A DNA stretch of 64,000 nt from Hymenobacter jeongseonensis (GCF_015694725.1 NZ_JADQDQ010000002.1:62001-126000); one strand, 5' to 3'; positions 1 through 12,819 are shown, counted from the first letter of the stretch. Notes: generated by a model from the letters alone, not told the origin. Numbers and translations: made by a program.

Positions 1-1363
1 CCGGCACGGGCTGCCCGGCCTTATGGCGGATGACAACGTGCGAGCCCGTCACGTCTTTGGCGTGCAGCCAGAGGTCGTCTTTGTGCGCGTATTTCTGCGT
101 GAGCAAGTCGTTGTTCACCGCGTTGCGGCCCACCAAAATGGTAAAGCCACGGTCTTCAAATACCTTGAAGGGAAGCTCGGTTGTGGCTTTGGCAGCCGTA
201 GGGGTTGGGTCTAGGCCGTGCTGCTTGCGCCAGGTGCGCAGGCCCCGCAGTTCGGCCAGAGCGGGCACGGTGTCCATTTCCTCCAAGCGCTCCAACGCGG
301 TGAATGCTTCGGCCTCGCGGCGGGTGATGCGCTCGGCAAGCTGGCGCTCTTCAATCTGCTGGTTTTTGCCTTTTCGGTAGAGGTTTTCGGCGGTGAGCTG
401 GGGTTTTTCGGTGCGCTTCAGCTTGATGAGTTTGGGCTGGTTGGTATAAAAATCCAGCACTTCGATTTGCGTGGCCCCCGCGGGAATGTCGTGCAGGTTG
501 GCCATGATAAGGTCGGCGGTGTGGCGGTAGCCGGCTTCGTGGGCCAAGGCGTGCAAGCGCTGGCGGGCATGGGCCGCGGCCGTGCTGGCTTCATCGGCCC
601 GGCGCTCCAGCAGCTGGCGCAGCTGCTTGGTTTCCATTTCCAGGGCGCGCCGGCCCAAGGCCATGGGCACAAAGCGGCGCAAGGCGCCAATGGGGTCGTC
701 GCCGGGCAGCGTTTCCAGAATGTCGCCCAAGGGCAGCAGACTCAATCGGGTGCGGCCTTCAAGCTGAATGACGTAGTAGTGCGCCGGCTTTTCCAGTTGG
801 GCCAGCACTTGGTTTACTAGGCGGGTTTTGGCTTCGAGCGGGGCCGGGTCGTAGCCATTGGCGCGAAGGTAGCGGGCGGGCAGGTCGGCCAGCGGCGGCG
901 GCAATTTACCAGGCGCAGGCGGCACGGGCGCGGCCTGAGGCCGCAGCTCGCCATCGGCAACCAGCTTCTGCTGGAAAAGCTGGGCTGATGCTTCCGGCGT
1001 GGACCGAAAAATGGCGTTCGGGCGCGGGCCGTAGAGTTTGAACACCAGCCGGGCGCCACTTCGGAAATTCATTTGCAACACCCGGTCCTGGGGCCACGCC
1101 GCCACGGTTTCAACTTGCTGGCCGAGCATTTCCGGGAACAAATCCACGGAATTGGCCCGGGCGCGCTGGAAGGTTTCGGGCAGGGCTAGGGCCGGGAAAG
1201 TGGCGCCCAGCTGGGCTTTCAGCCAGAACTCTGAGTTGCCATTGGTGAGGCCCACCACCAGCTCGTCTTTTTCCTGCGAGAAGCACACAGCCACGCGGTA
1301 GCCACGCAGCCGCTCGGTGAGGGCAGGCGCAAGCTGGCGCAGAAAGTAATAGTTGGTGTGCAT
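1..1363 (-). CDS. rqcH: NFACT family protein (RqcH/Rqc2-like), 3' end missing
   Basis: The reading frame stays open to the left edge, so the first 454 codons are visible and the stop lies outside. Members of this family bind stalled 50S subunits and direct C-terminal tailing of the blocked peptide. The N-terminal NFACT-N region has the motif QDRVLQM with the family's Asp-Arg pair. A charged helical segment rich in Arg, Glu and Ala follows (about residues 240-300 and 340-390), as expected for the coiled coil. The last visible residues contain DDLWLHAKDVTGSH, a hallmark of the NFACT-R (DUF814) RNA-binding domain. The start is the ATG that opens MHTNYYFLRQLAP. The gene lies downstream of two minus-strand genes and may be the last of that operon. 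The family call is firm; the exact role is inferred. Confidence 0.88.
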   Translation of the reverse strand, partial: MHTNYYFLRQLAPALTERLRGYRVAVCFSQEKDELVVGLTNGNSEFWLKAQLGATFPALALPETFQRARANSVDLFPEMLGQQVETVAAWPQDRVLQMNFRSGARLVFKLYGPRPNAIFRSTPEASAQLFQQKLVADGELRPQAAPVPPAPGKLPPPLADLPARYLRANGYDPAPLEAKTRLVNQVLAQLEKPAHYYVIQLEGRTRLSLLPLGDILETLPGDDPIGALRRFVPMALGRRALEMETKQLRQLLERRADEASTAAAHARQRLHALAHEAGYRHTADLIMANLHDIPAGATQIEVLDFYTNQPKLIKLKRTEKPQLTAENLYRKGKNQQIEERQLAERITRREAEAFTALERLEEMDTVPALAELRGLRTWRKQHGLDPTPTAAKATTELPFKVFEDRGFTILVGRNAVNNDLLTQKYAHKDDLWLHAKDVTGSHVVIRHKAGQPVP

Positions 1364-1384
1364 GATACCGAGGTGGAAGGAGCT

Positions 1385-1912
1385 TCAAAGCTGCGGAGCG
1401 ACTATTTCTTGCACCGAAAGTATTCTAACAAACAAGGGCCGTGACTTCCGCACCTCAAGCCAGAACGGCACGTGCAAAGCTACCAAGTATAGCAGCCCAA
1501 CGATTGGCACGCAGCCCAGGCCCAGCAATACTTTACTAAAAATCCCGCTGCCGTTTTCAACCAAAACTTTGCTAATAACCTGCCCCACTGCATATAAGAA
1601 TCCAAGGCTTATCACTGCTACCACCAGCCGGGGCAGGCGGTACTCAATCAGCACGGTGCTTCCGGGGCCGGTGGGACTTGGCTTAACCCAGCCGCTAATC
1701 TGCGGCAGTAGAGAAGATTCGTAGGGCTTCGCGATGCGACGAACGGCAAAAGCATCCGCCTCAACCGCGCCGTAGAAGCACTGAAAAGCAGCTGCGCTGT
1801 CGACCGTCACCAACGGTTTCCGGTCAACGGTATTTGTGCCCATGCGCCGGATGGCTTCACCCGGTGCCAATGGTGAATAAAATTCCTGGCTAGTAACTGG
1901 GTACCACTGCAT
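1385..1912 (-). CDS. Hypothetical membrane protein
   Basis: A 175-residue protein I do not recognise. The N-terminal half is soluble-looking. Two hydrophobic stretches (about residues 95-115 and 125-147) suggest a two-helix membrane anchor, followed by a short charged tail. It begins only 4 bases after the end of the metallo-hydrolase gene upstream and ends 21 bases before the NFACT gene, so the three are probably co-transcribed. No catalytic motif is visible. Confidence 0.6.
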   Translation of the reverse strand: MQWYPVTSQEFYSPLAPGEAIRRMGTNTVDRKPLVTVDSAAAFQCFYGAVEADAFAVRRIAKPYESSLLPQISGWVKPSPTGPGSTVLIEYRLPRLVVAVISLGFLYAVGQVISKVLVENGSGIFSKVLLGLGCVPIVGLLYLVALHVPFWLEVRKSRPLFVRILSVQEIVAPQL

Positions 1913-1916
1913 AAAA

Positions 1917-2684
1917 TCAGATGGTGACCTTCAGCCCGTCGTAGGCCAGCCGAATCCAGGGTGGCAACTCCGCTTCCACGTCGTGGTGGCGGCCCAGTTG
2001 GTGGCTGATGTGCGTGAGGTACGCGCGTTTCGGCTGGGCTTCTTCCAGCACGTTGATGGCTTGCGCCAGCGTGAAGTGCGAAATGTGCTCTTCGCGGCGG
2101 AGGGCATTGAGCACAATAACGTCGGCGTCGCGGAGCTGGGCGCGGGTTTCCAAGCCGATGTGGTTGGCATCGGTGAGGTAGCAGAAGCCGCCGATGCGGA
2201 AACCCAGCACGGGCAGCTTGTGGTGCATGGCCCGCAACGGCTGCACGGGCACGCCCAGCACGTCGAACGGCGCGTCGTCGCGCTCAATGGGGTGCAGCCG
2301 CACGCGGGGCACCCCTGGGTATTTGTGCTCGGCAAAAATGTAGGCAAACTCCTGCTGCAGCTGGCGCAGCACGCGCGGCTCGCCGTAGACGGGCATGTCC
2401 ATTTGCTGCCGGAAGTTGAACGCCCGAATGTCGTCGAGGCCGGCCGTGTGGTCTTTGTGCTCGTGGGTAAAAAGCAGCGCATCGAGGCGCGTGATGCGGG
2501 CCCGCAGCATCTGCTGGCGGAAATCCGGCCCCGAATCAATCACGAAGCTGTGCTCGCCGATGGCCACGTGCACCGACACCCGCAACCGTTGGTCGCGGTG
2601 GTCGAGCGAGCGGCACACGTCGCAGGTACAGCCTATCATGGGCACCCCCGAGGAAGTGCCGGTGCCGAGAAAGGTTACTTGCAC
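1917..2684 (-). CDS. MBL-fold metallo-hydrolase (PhnP-like)
   Basis: A 255-residue protein of the metallo-beta-lactamase fold. It opens with MQVTFLGTGTSSGVPM, the usual first strand and turn of PhnP-like phosphodiesterases. The metal-binding motif THEHKDHTAGLDD (about residues 74-86) supplies the HxHxDH ligands, and later His and Asp residues (LTDAN, THISHQLG) complete the two-metal site. CTCDVC near the N-terminus matches the Cys-containing loop of PhnP relatives. Relatives cleave cyclic phosphodiesters, but the substrate here is unknown. It is probably the first gene of a three-gene operon with the membrane protein and the NFACT gene. Confidence 0.85.
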   Translation of the reverse strand: MQVTFLGTGTSSGVPMIGCTCDVCRSLDHRDQRLRVSVHVAIGEHSFVIDSGPDFRQQMLRARITRLDALLFTHEHKDHTAGLDDIRAFNFRQQMDMPVYGEPRVLRQLQQEFAYIFAEHKYPGVPRVRLHPIERDDAPFDVLGVPVQPLRAMHHKLPVLGFRIGGFCYLTDANHIGLETRAQLRDADVIVLNALRREEHISHFTLAQAINVLEEAQPKRAYLTHISHQLGRHHDVEAELPPWIRLAYDGLKVTI

Positions 2685-2736
2685 TTCGTTTTAGTTATGA
2701 ATGATGAGTGTTGAATAATGAGTTGCCCTTGAAGAA

Positions 2737-2780
2737 TCAGCGAAGCCAGCGGCGCTAGTAAAGCGGCGCTGGCTTCAGCT
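2737..2780 (-). terminator. Long hairpin after the response-regulator gene
   Basis: The arms GAAGCCAGCG and CGCTGGCTTC pair around a GC-rich core. It lies just past the end of the CheY-like gene and before the next minus-strand gene. An outer imperfect repeat (GTTGAAT / ATTCAAC) surrounds it. No strong T-run is seen, so the terminator role is tentative. It may also be a dispersed intergenic palindrome. Confidence 0.4.
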
Positions 2781-2810
2781 CATAACCCATCATTCAACCC
2801 TCACCATTCC

Positions 2811-3197
2811 CTACCCTACGTACTGCTTCACCACGCGCACCAGCGCATCAAAGTCGAGCGGCTTGGGCAGGTAATCGGTCACGCCGGCCTCACGGAACTG
2901 GTCCATCGAGTAGTTGTTGGCGTTGCCGGTGATGGCAATAATGGGCAGTTTGTTGATTTTGGAGTCGGCATGGGCCCGGATTTCCCGCGTGCACTGCATG
3001 CCGTCTTTGATGGGAATATTGATGTCCATCAACACGCAATCGACGGGGTTGCTTTCCAATTGCTTCATCACTTCTCCCCCGTTTTTGGCCAGCACAATTT
3101 TATATTTCTGCAGCTCCAGGATTTTGCGGGTAAGATTGAGAATTACCGAGCTGTCCTCAGCAATCAGAATGGTTTTAGCGGGTGAATCTGCTGACAT
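2811..3197 (-). CDS. Single-domain response regulator (CheY-like)
   Basis: A 128-residue stand-alone receiver domain. It has the acidic pair in LIAEDSS (about residues 14-15), the phospho-acceptor Asp in CVLMDINIP (about residue 58), the conserved Thr in IAITGNA and the Lys in YLPKPLD. There is no output domain, so it probably passes or stores phosphate in a relay. It lies 56 bases downstream of the hybrid histidine kinase on the same strand, which makes that kinase the obvious partner. The partnership is inferred from position only. Confidence 0.9.
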   Translation of the reverse strand: MSADSPAKTILIAEDSSVILNLTRKILELQKYKIVLAKNGGEVMKQLESNPVDCVLMDINIPIKDGMQCTREIRAHADSKINKLPIIAITGNANNYSMDQFREAGVTDYLPKPLDFDALVRVVKQYVG

Positions 3198-3253
3198 AAG
3201 CGTAGGATTGAGGGTTGGGGCGTGGGGCAGAATAGAATGGAACGTGGCGGCAA

Positions 3254-6946
<3,693 letters not shown>

Positions 6947-7007
6947 GTGCCGATGCGTAATGCCTGCAAATATTTCCGGCTAAGATAGCCACCGGGCCGG
7001 CGAGCCC

Positions 7008-8240
7008 ATGCGTAAATTTGGCCAAAATATAACGCCGCACGGCCCAGGTCCGTTCCGCACCCCTTCTCACTTGCCTTCCCCCCCCACCCCGCGGCTGCTG
7101 TTCGCCGTCACCACCGACTTGTGCTTCGACCAGCGCATGCAGCGCATCTGCGGCAGCCTAGCGGCGGCCGGCTACCGGGTGCAGCTAGTGGGCTGGGAGC
7201 GGCCGGCCTCGCCCCCGCTCACGCCCCAGCCCTACGCCCAGCACCGCTTGCGGGGCTGGTTTCAGCGGGGCAAGCTGTTTTACCTCGAATACAACCTGCG
7301 GCTGTTTTTCTACCTGCTGGGCCAGCGGGCCGCGGCCTGGTGCGCCTGCGACCTCGACACGGCCTTACCCGTATGGCTGCGCGCCCGGCTCGGCGGCCAG
7401 CCCTTGGTGTATGATGCCCACGAGCTGTTCACGGAAGTACCCGAGGTGGCGGCCCGACCGGCCGTGCAGCGCATCTGGCGCTGGGTAGAAGGTTTTATAG
7501 TGCCCCGTGCCCGGCTGGCCTATACCGTGGGGCCGGCACTGGCGCGGGTGTTTGAGCAGCGCTACGGCCGGCCCTTTGCGGTGGTGCGCAACGTGAGCCG
7601 CCTGCGTGCCGAAGCACCGCAGCCCGTGGCCGGGCCACCCACCGGCTACATCCTGTACCAGGGCGCGCTCAACGTGGGTCGCGGGCTCGAAAACCTGCTG
7701 GCGGCTATGCCGCAAGTGGCGGGCCGGCTCGTTATTTGCGGCGAAGGCGACTGCTCGGCGGCTCTGCGCGCCCAGGCCGAACAGTTGGGGTTATTGGGTT
7801 CGGGTCAGGTTGAATTCCGTGGCTTTGTGCTGCCCGAGGCGCTGCGCGAAGTCACGCGCCACGCCGCGGTGGGCATTATGCTGCTCGAAAACATTGGCCT
7901 GAGCTACTACTATTCGCTGGCTAATAAGTTCTTCGATTACGTGCACGCCGGTATCCCGCAGGTGCTCATCGATTTCCCGGAATACCGCGCCCTCAACGAC
8001 CAATTTGACGTGGCCGAACTGGTGGCCGACCTCCATCCCGACACCCTGGCCACGGCCCTCAACCGCCTGCTGCGCGACGAGCCCGCCCGCTACCAGCACC
8101 TGACCGCCAACTGCCGCCGCGCCGCGCCCCAGCTCAGCTGGCAGCACGAGGAACGAGAGTTGCTGCGGTTATGGAGCCACTTAGCCACTCCAACTAAAGA
8201 AGAGACCGAAATGAGAACCGATAAACGCTCTTACCGGTAA
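7008..8240 (+). CDS. Glycosyltransferase (GT-B fold, group 1 type)
   Basis: A protein of up to 410 residues with the GT-B pattern. An N-terminal Rossmann half starts at RLLFAVTTD. The C-terminal donor-binding half includes GYILYQGALNVGRGLENLL, a motif typical of GT4-like enzymes, and a later acidic pair near DFPEYRALND. Donor and acceptor sugars cannot be read from the sequence. The start is uncertain: ATG 7008 gives the longest form, but a good promoter element overlaps its first codons and residues 2-28 look unlike a protein start. TTG 7071 is a plausible alternative. The 3' end overlaps the convergent lipoprotein gene by 10 bases. Confidence 0.82.
   Translation: MRKFGQNITPHGPGPFRTPSHLPSPPTPRLLFAVTTDLCFDQRMQRICGSLAAAGYRVQLVGWERPASPPLTPQPYAQHRLRGWFQRGKLFYLEYNLRLFFYLLGQRAAAWCACDLDTALPVWLRARLGGQPLVYDAHELFTEVPEVAARPAVQRIWRWVEGFIVPRARLAYTVGPALARVFEQRYGRPFAVVRNVSRLRAEAPQPVAGPPTGYILYQGALNVGRGLENLLAAMPQVAGRLVICGEGDCSAALRAQAEQLGLLGSGQVEFRGFVLPEALREVTRHAAVGIMLLENIGLSYYYSLANKFFDYVHAGIPQVLIDFPEYRALNDQFDVAELVADLHPDTLATALNRLLRDEPARYQHLTANCRRAAPQLSWQHEERELLRLWSHLATPTKEETEMRTDKRSYR
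7012..7019 (+). promoter_or_regulatory. Bacteroidetes-type -7 element (TAAATTTG)
   Basis: TAAATTTG matches the Bacteroidetes -7 consensus TAnnTTTG exactly. It overlaps codons 2-5 of the longest reading frame of the glycosyltransferase. If it is active, translation must start further in, for example at the TTG at 7071. Confidence 0.4.
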
Positions 8241-8809
8241 GTAATACGGGCATGTGGGAAACATTCCATCACGGCGCGATGCATGTCGTCCCACAAGGCC
8301 GACATGGGCAAGCCCTCGCGGAGTTTGCCATAGTAAAGCCACTGTGCGGGCCAGTGACCCACTGACTCCTGGCCGAGGGAATCGACGGGCACGAACTTGC
8401 CCATAAAGGTGATGGCACTGCCCCCAACCAAGGACCGTCCTAGTGCATCCGTTAGCGCGCGTTCGCCTGTGTAAAGCGGCGCGGTACCCGGTGTCAGCAG
8501 GTCGACCGTCACCTGCAGCTCCAGGCTCGCCCCCGGCGCCACGGGTTTGGGCTCGGTCGTGAAGGTAGCGGCTTGGCCGTTACCTTTGTGATATAACACC
8601 GGCAACTGGTAGCCGGCCCGGACCAGGCCCTGCAAGACCTTAGTGTAAGCAACCTCGACGCTATCGGCCACAAGAACCGTCAGGCATTTGGCCCCAGCGG
8701 ACGGAGTGCCGCTCGGCGGTGCCAAGGTCAAGGGCCCGGAGAGGCGCTCGGTGCACGCGCCCAGCAGCCCCGCCGTCCACAGCAGGCATGCTTTCATGTT
8801 TATGGTCAT
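8231..8809 (-). CDS. Hypothetical lipoprotein
   Basis: I do not recognise this protein. The frame extends upstream to 8884, but a proper lipoprotein signal begins at the internal Met pair: MTINMKACLLWTAGLLGAC, with the lipobox LGAC. I therefore place the start at 8809, or 8797 for the second Met. The mature part (about 175 residues) has no known motif. It is the last of three minus-strand genes after two ankyrin-repeat proteins and may belong with them. The 3' end overlaps the convergent glycosyltransferase gene. Confidence 0.6.
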   Translation of the reverse strand: MTINMKACLLWTAGLLGACTERLSGPLTLAPPSGTPSAGAKCLTVLVADSVEVAYTKVLQGLVRAGYQLPVLYHKGNGQAATFTTEPKPVAPGASLELQVTVDLLTPGTAPLYTGERALTDALGRSLVGGSAITFMGKFVPVDSLGQESVGHWPAQWLYYGKLREGLPMSALWDDMHRAVMECFPHARITYR

Positions 8810-8890
8810 ATTCAGGGGGCAATGGGTGCCCGCTTCCGTTCCCACGAGCCAATTCAGGCATTTTGGGACCGGGAAAGGCGCCATTTGGGC

Positions 8891-9787
8891 TTAGTAAGCT
8901 TGGATGAATTCTTTGGGGTACATCCGGTAGTAGCGTTTGGGCACAGGCGCCCCTCGGTAGTCGACGCCGCGGGCTTCGAGGTAACGGACCAGCTCCATCT
9001 TCGTGCGGTGCTTTGGGGAATCCAATTCGTAAGGAAGTTCCTTTAAGAGGTCGGCGATGTAAAATGTATCGCCGTCGATGGTTTGGCCCATGGGCTGGCG
9101 AAAGGCAGCGTGTTGCTCGAGCAACAGGTAGCGGGCGATGTCAATTTTTTGGGCAACCAAAGCGGCTTTTAACGCCGAATGAAAGCCAGTGGGCGTGATG
9201 TAATTGAGAGTCGCACCCTGTGCCAGCAACACCTGCACGGTTTCTAGACGGGACCACGCGGCCTCGATTAGGGGCGTGGTAAGGCCTGGGGGGCCAGGCG
9301 GGCGGGTCGCCAAATTAGGGTCGGCGCCGTGAGCCAGCAGCAAGCGCACATACTTGCTCGTGTCGTAGTTGCGGGCCGCTTCCACGAGCGGCGTCTTACC
9401 CTGCCGGTTCTCAAACGCCGCGTTGGGGTCGGCTCCGCCCTTGAGCAGGGCCCGCACGGCAAGGTAACGATGGGTGAAGACGGCGTAATACAGCAGGGTT
9501 TGCCCGTAGACGGGCTCCTGGTAGCGAGACCCAGCGGGACGAGCCAGCAGCAGCAGGCGAATAAGCCAGCCTTGCTGGAACTGCACTGCCCGAGCCAGGG
9601 ACCAAGCGGGGCTATCCGCGAAGAGCCGCACGTCTTTGCGTTTGATGACGTCGGGGCGCGGCCGCGCCATCGGCTCTGCGGCTTGCGCCTGTAGGCGGGC
9701 TGCCGGGAGCAGCAGAGCGCCAGCCAGCGCCAGGGACGCAAGCACCTGCCAAGGGGCGAGGTAACGGGGAGTTCGAAGGGTCGCCAT
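8891..9787 (-). CDS. Secreted ankyrin-repeat protein (copy 1)
   Basis: A 298-residue protein with a signal peptide (hydrophobic residues about 14-32, ending ARLQAQA) and about four ankyrin repeats. Clear repeat units are RALLKGGADPNAAFE, GKTPLVEAA, RLLLAHGADPNLA and TTPLIEAAW. The C-terminal tail VDYRGAPVPKRYYRMYPKEF is almost the same as in the next gene. Ankyrin repeats bind other proteins, and the partner here is unknown. It is a tandem paralogue of the gene at 9838-10692, about 50 bases downstream of it. Confidence 0.82.
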   Translation of the reverse strand: MATLRTPRYLAPWQVLASLALAGALLLPAARLQAQAAEPMARPRPDVIKRKDVRLFADSPAWSLARAVQFQQGWLIRLLLLARPAGSRYQEPVYGQTLLYYAVFTHRYLAVRALLKGGADPNAAFENRQGKTPLVEAARNYDTSKYVRLLLAHGADPNLATRPPGPPGLTTPLIEAAWSRLETVQVLLAQGATLNYITPTGFHSALKAALVAQKIDIARYLLLEQHAAFRQPMGQTIDGDTFYIADLLKELPYELDSPKHRTKMELVRYLEARGVDYRGAPVPKRYYRMYPKEFIQAY

Positions 9788-9837
9788 CCTAGCAACTAGA
9801 GAGTGAAGGATTTAAGAAAATGCACGAGTCTCCAGAG

Positions 9838-10692
9838 TTAGTAGGCATCGATAAATTCTTTTGGGTACATGCGATAATAGCGTTCGGGCACGGGCGCCCC
9901 CCGGTAGTCAATGCCTCGTTCCTCAAGAAAACGCACTAATTCCATCTTCTGCGCATATTCTTTCGAATCGAGCGGATAGGCCAAATTCTTGAGCAGTTCG
10001 GCAATGCGTACGGTGTCTTTCTTTAACGTCAAGCTTTTCACCAAGCGAAAATCGGCTCTTTGCTCCACCAGCAGGTAGCGCACCACGGCAAAGTCCCGCC
10101 CGGATACCGCGGCTCCAAGAGCCGTCCGTAGGTCGTCGGGGGTAACGTAGTTCACCTGCGCCCCTTGCTCAACCAGCGCCTGCACGCTTTCTAGGCGCGT
10201 GCCCACGGCCTCTATAAGTGGAGTGGTTTGCCGTAGCTGGCCGGGTGGGCGCGAAGCCAAATTAGGGTCGGCGCCGTGGGCCAGCAGCAGGCGCACGTAC
10301 TTGCTCGTGCCGTAAAAGGCGGCAGCTTCCATGAGTGGCGTCTTGCCCTCCTGCCCCACAAACGCGACATTTGGGTCGGCCCCACCCTTGAGGAGGGCCC
10401 GCACAGCTAGGTAACGGTGGGTATAAACAGCGAAATACAGCATACTCTGGCCGTGGTGAGGCTCTTGATAGCGGGCTAATTGAGCATTAGCCGCCAGCAG
10501 CAGCCGGATAAGCCAGCCTTGCTGAAATTGCACGGCCTTGGCTAGAGGCCAAGCGGGGCTGTATTCAAACGAACGGACACTATAGTCGCTCACGTGCGGC
10601 AAAACGGGTTGCGCACGCAGGCCGCCAACCAGTATCAGCCATAAGGGAAGCACCAAGCCCACAAAGCGAGGCAGCGAAAATTGAGAGGCCAT
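9838..10692 (-). CDS. Secreted ankyrin-repeat protein (copy 2)
   Basis: The frame extends to 10824, but the start with a signal peptide is the Met opening MASQFSLPRFVGLVLPLW (ATG ending at 10692), giving 284 residues cleaved near GLRAQ. It has ankyrin units RALLKGGADPNVAFV, GKTPLMEAA, RLLLAHGADPNLA and TTPLIEAVG. It aligns with the neighbouring copy along nearly its whole length, including the tail YRGAPVPERYYRMYPKEF, so a tandem duplication is clear. The repeats are best conserved and the signal peptides differ. Confidence 0.84.
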   Translation of the reverse strand: MASQFSLPRFVGLVLPLWLILVGGLRAQPVLPHVSDYSVRSFEYSPAWPLAKAVQFQQGWLIRLLLAANAQLARYQEPHHGQSMLYFAVYTHRYLAVRALLKGGADPNVAFVGQEGKTPLMEAAAFYGTSKYVRLLLAHGADPNLASRPPGQLRQTTPLIEAVGTRLESVQALVEQGAQVNYVTPDDLRTALGAAVSGRDFAVVRYLLVEQRADFRLVKSLTLKKDTVRIAELLKNLAYPLDSKEYAQKMELVRFLEERGIDYRGAPVPERYYRMYPKEFIDAY

Positions 10693-11119
10693 AAAAAGTG
10701 AGGTTAAAGCAACACACGGCCAACCGACGGGTAACTGAGGAAACGAAAATAGCGCAACGCCCCAGCCCTGCAATTCAAATCGGTGATGATACCCGACTTT
10801 ATCACCTTCATATATTGGAATCAAAAATCAATCTAAAACTATTAATAGTAAACCTTCTATCAATCATAAAGCACCTACATAAATAGACTTTTCATTTATC
10901 ATGACTGAGCTTAATCGATATACTTTATTGTACGTGCCTGGCGTCTTGCCACAGTCCCAAAGCGCCTGAAAAACACAACATGAGTTCTCTGTTGCGCTCC
11001 AAATTTTCCGATTGAGTATGCATATCGCTACATATGACACCTTCGAGCCGCATACTCGTGTAGCAGCAGCTCCGTCCCGGCCGCAGTAGCTTTGCTTTGT
11101 TGCTTTAGCCCCTCCCCGC
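10693..11119 (+). other. AT-rich intergenic region with the amidase promoter
   Basis: This 427-base stretch lies between divergent genes and is clearly richer in A and T than its surroundings. I see no convincing gene in it. The only element I can support is the -7 box listed separately at 11087. Confidence 0.5.
11087..11094 (+). promoter_or_regulatory. Bacteroidetes-type -7 element (TAGCTTTG)
   Basis: TAGCTTTG matches TAnnTTTG exactly and sits 26 bases before the amidase start, a normal distance for a short leader. No clear -33 TTG is seen at the usual spacing. Confidence 0.5.
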
Positions 11120-12796
11120 ATGAAAAAAATATTACCGGCGCTGCTGCTTGGCGGCGCGTGCTTTGCCGCTGGCGCTTTCGTAGCCCGGCCCACCGCGCCC
11201 GATGAAATTACCGTGTCCATTGCCCGCGCCACCCAGCAGCTGTTCGGCCTCAATTTCACCGATGCCCAGCTCGACTCCACCCGCCGCAACCTGACGGGGT
11301 ACCGCGAGAGCTACGAAACGCTGCGCAAAATCAGTCTGCCAAATAGCGTCGCACCGTCGGTGGTGTTCGACCCGCGCCCGTTGCGCTTGCGGCAAGCCAT
11401 GGTGACCACGCCCAAGGACAACGCCGGCAAGCTGCCCGAAATGGGCAGGGTAAAGATGCCGGGATACCGCGACGAACTGGCCTTCTACACCGTGCGGCAA
11501 CTGGGCGAACTGCTCCGGACCAAGCAGATTTCTTCGGAAGAACTGACCAAGTTCTTTTTGGCCCGCCTCCAGAAATACGACCCCAAGCTGCACTGCGTCA
11601 TCACCCTCACCGAGGAACTGGCTTTGCAACAAGCCCGGCAAGCTGACCAGGAAATCAAAGCCGGCAAGTACCGCGGACCGCTGCACGGTATTCCGTTCGG
11701 CGTAAAGGATTTGTTCAGCGCCAAGGGCTACAAAACCACCTGGGGCTCGGTGCCCTACAAAGACCAGAACCTAGATGAAGACGCCGCCGTGGTGGAGCGC
11801 CTGCGCGCCGCCGGCGGGGTACTGCTGGCCAAGCTCACGCTGGGCGAGTTGGCCCAGGGCGACGTGTGGTTTGGCGAGAAAACCCGTACGCCGTGGGACG
11901 TTAGCAAGGGTTCCAGTGGGTCGTCGGCCGGGTCGGCCTCGGCGGTGGCGGCGGGGCTGCTCCCGTATGCCATTGGCACCGAAACGCTGGGCTCCATCAT
12001 CAGCCCCAGCACGGCCTGTGGCGTCACGGGCCTGCGCCCCACCTACGGCCGCGTGAGCCGTGCCGGCGCCATGGCCCTGAGCTGGACCATGGACAAAGCC
12101 GGTCCCATTGCCCGCTCTGCCGAAGACTGCGCCATTGTGCTGGCAGCCCTCACCGCTGCTGGCCCCGATGCCCACGACCCCGCCACCCTGCAGGCCCCGA
12201 ATGCCTTCCGCTACGCCTTCGGCACCGACTTGAAGAAGATGCGCGTGGGCTTCGTGAAAACGGCTTTTGACCAGAACTACCCCACCAAACTCAACGACCT
12301 GGCCACCCTGGAAGTCCTTCGCAAGCTTGGCGTTGAACTGGTGCCGATAGAGTTGCCGGCCATCGCACCCGGTGCTCTGCGCTTCGTGCTCACGGCCGAA
12401 GGCGCCGCTGCCTTCGACGACCTGACCCGCTCGGGCCGCGATGCCCAAATGGTGCTGCAAAACCGCTTTGCCTGGCCCAACACCTTTCGTTCCTCCCGCT
12501 TTATTCCGGCCGTGGAGTACCTCCAGGCCCAGCGCGTGCGCAGCTTGCTCATCGAGCAAATGGATGCCCAGCTCAAAGGACTCGACGCCTACATCGCCCC
12601 ATCGTTCAGCGCCAACCTCACGCTCACCAACCTCACCGGCCAGCCCGCCATTGCCATTCCCAATGGTTTCACGGCGGCCGGCCTGCCCACCACCATCACC
12701 TTTATGGGCCAGCTTTACGAAGAAGGCAAACTCCTGGCCCTCGCCAAAGCCTACCAGGACGCAACGGAATTTGATGAAAAACACCCGGTGTTGTAA
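11120..12796 (+). CDS. Amidase signature family hydrolase
   Basis: A 558-residue protein with an N-terminal hydrophobic segment (MKKILPALLLGGACFAAGAF), so it is probably exported or membrane-anchored. A family-specific region of about 110 residues precedes the amidase fold. The Ser-cisSer-Lys triad is visible: Lys in GVKDLF (about residue 196), the Ser-rich loop SKGSSGSSAGSAS (about 263-275), and the nucleophile region GTETLGSIISPS (about 290). These enzymes hydrolyse amide bonds. The substrate is not evident, and the exported location argues against a role as GatA in tRNA amidation. A -7 element lies just upstream. Confidence 0.88.
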   Translation: MKKILPALLLGGACFAAGAFVARPTAPDEITVSIARATQQLFGLNFTDAQLDSTRRNLTGYRESYETLRKISLPNSVAPSVVFDPRPLRLRQAMVTTPKDNAGKLPEMGRVKMPGYRDELAFYTVRQLGELLRTKQISSEELTKFFLARLQKYDPKLHCVITLTEELALQQARQADQEIKAGKYRGPLHGIPFGVKDLFSAKGYKTTWGSVPYKDQNLDEDAAVVERLRAAGGVLLAKLTLGELAQGDVWFGEKTRTPWDVSKGSSGSSAGSASAVAAGLLPYAIGTETLGSIISPSTACGVTGLRPTYGRVSRAGAMALSWTMDKAGPIARSAEDCAIVLAALTAAGPDAHDPATLQAPNAFRYAFGTDLKKMRVGFVKTAFDQNYPTKLNDLATLEVLRKLGVELVPIELPAIAPGALRFVLTAEGAAAFDDLTRSGRDAQMVLQNRFAWPNTFRSSRFIPAVEYLQAQRVRSLLIEQMDAQLKGLDAYIAPSFSANLTLTNLTGQPAIAIPNGFTAAGLPTTITFMGQLYEEGKLLALAKAYQDATEFDEKHPVL

Positions 12797-12819
12797 GCCG
12801 CGTGCATTTTCCCTTCGCA

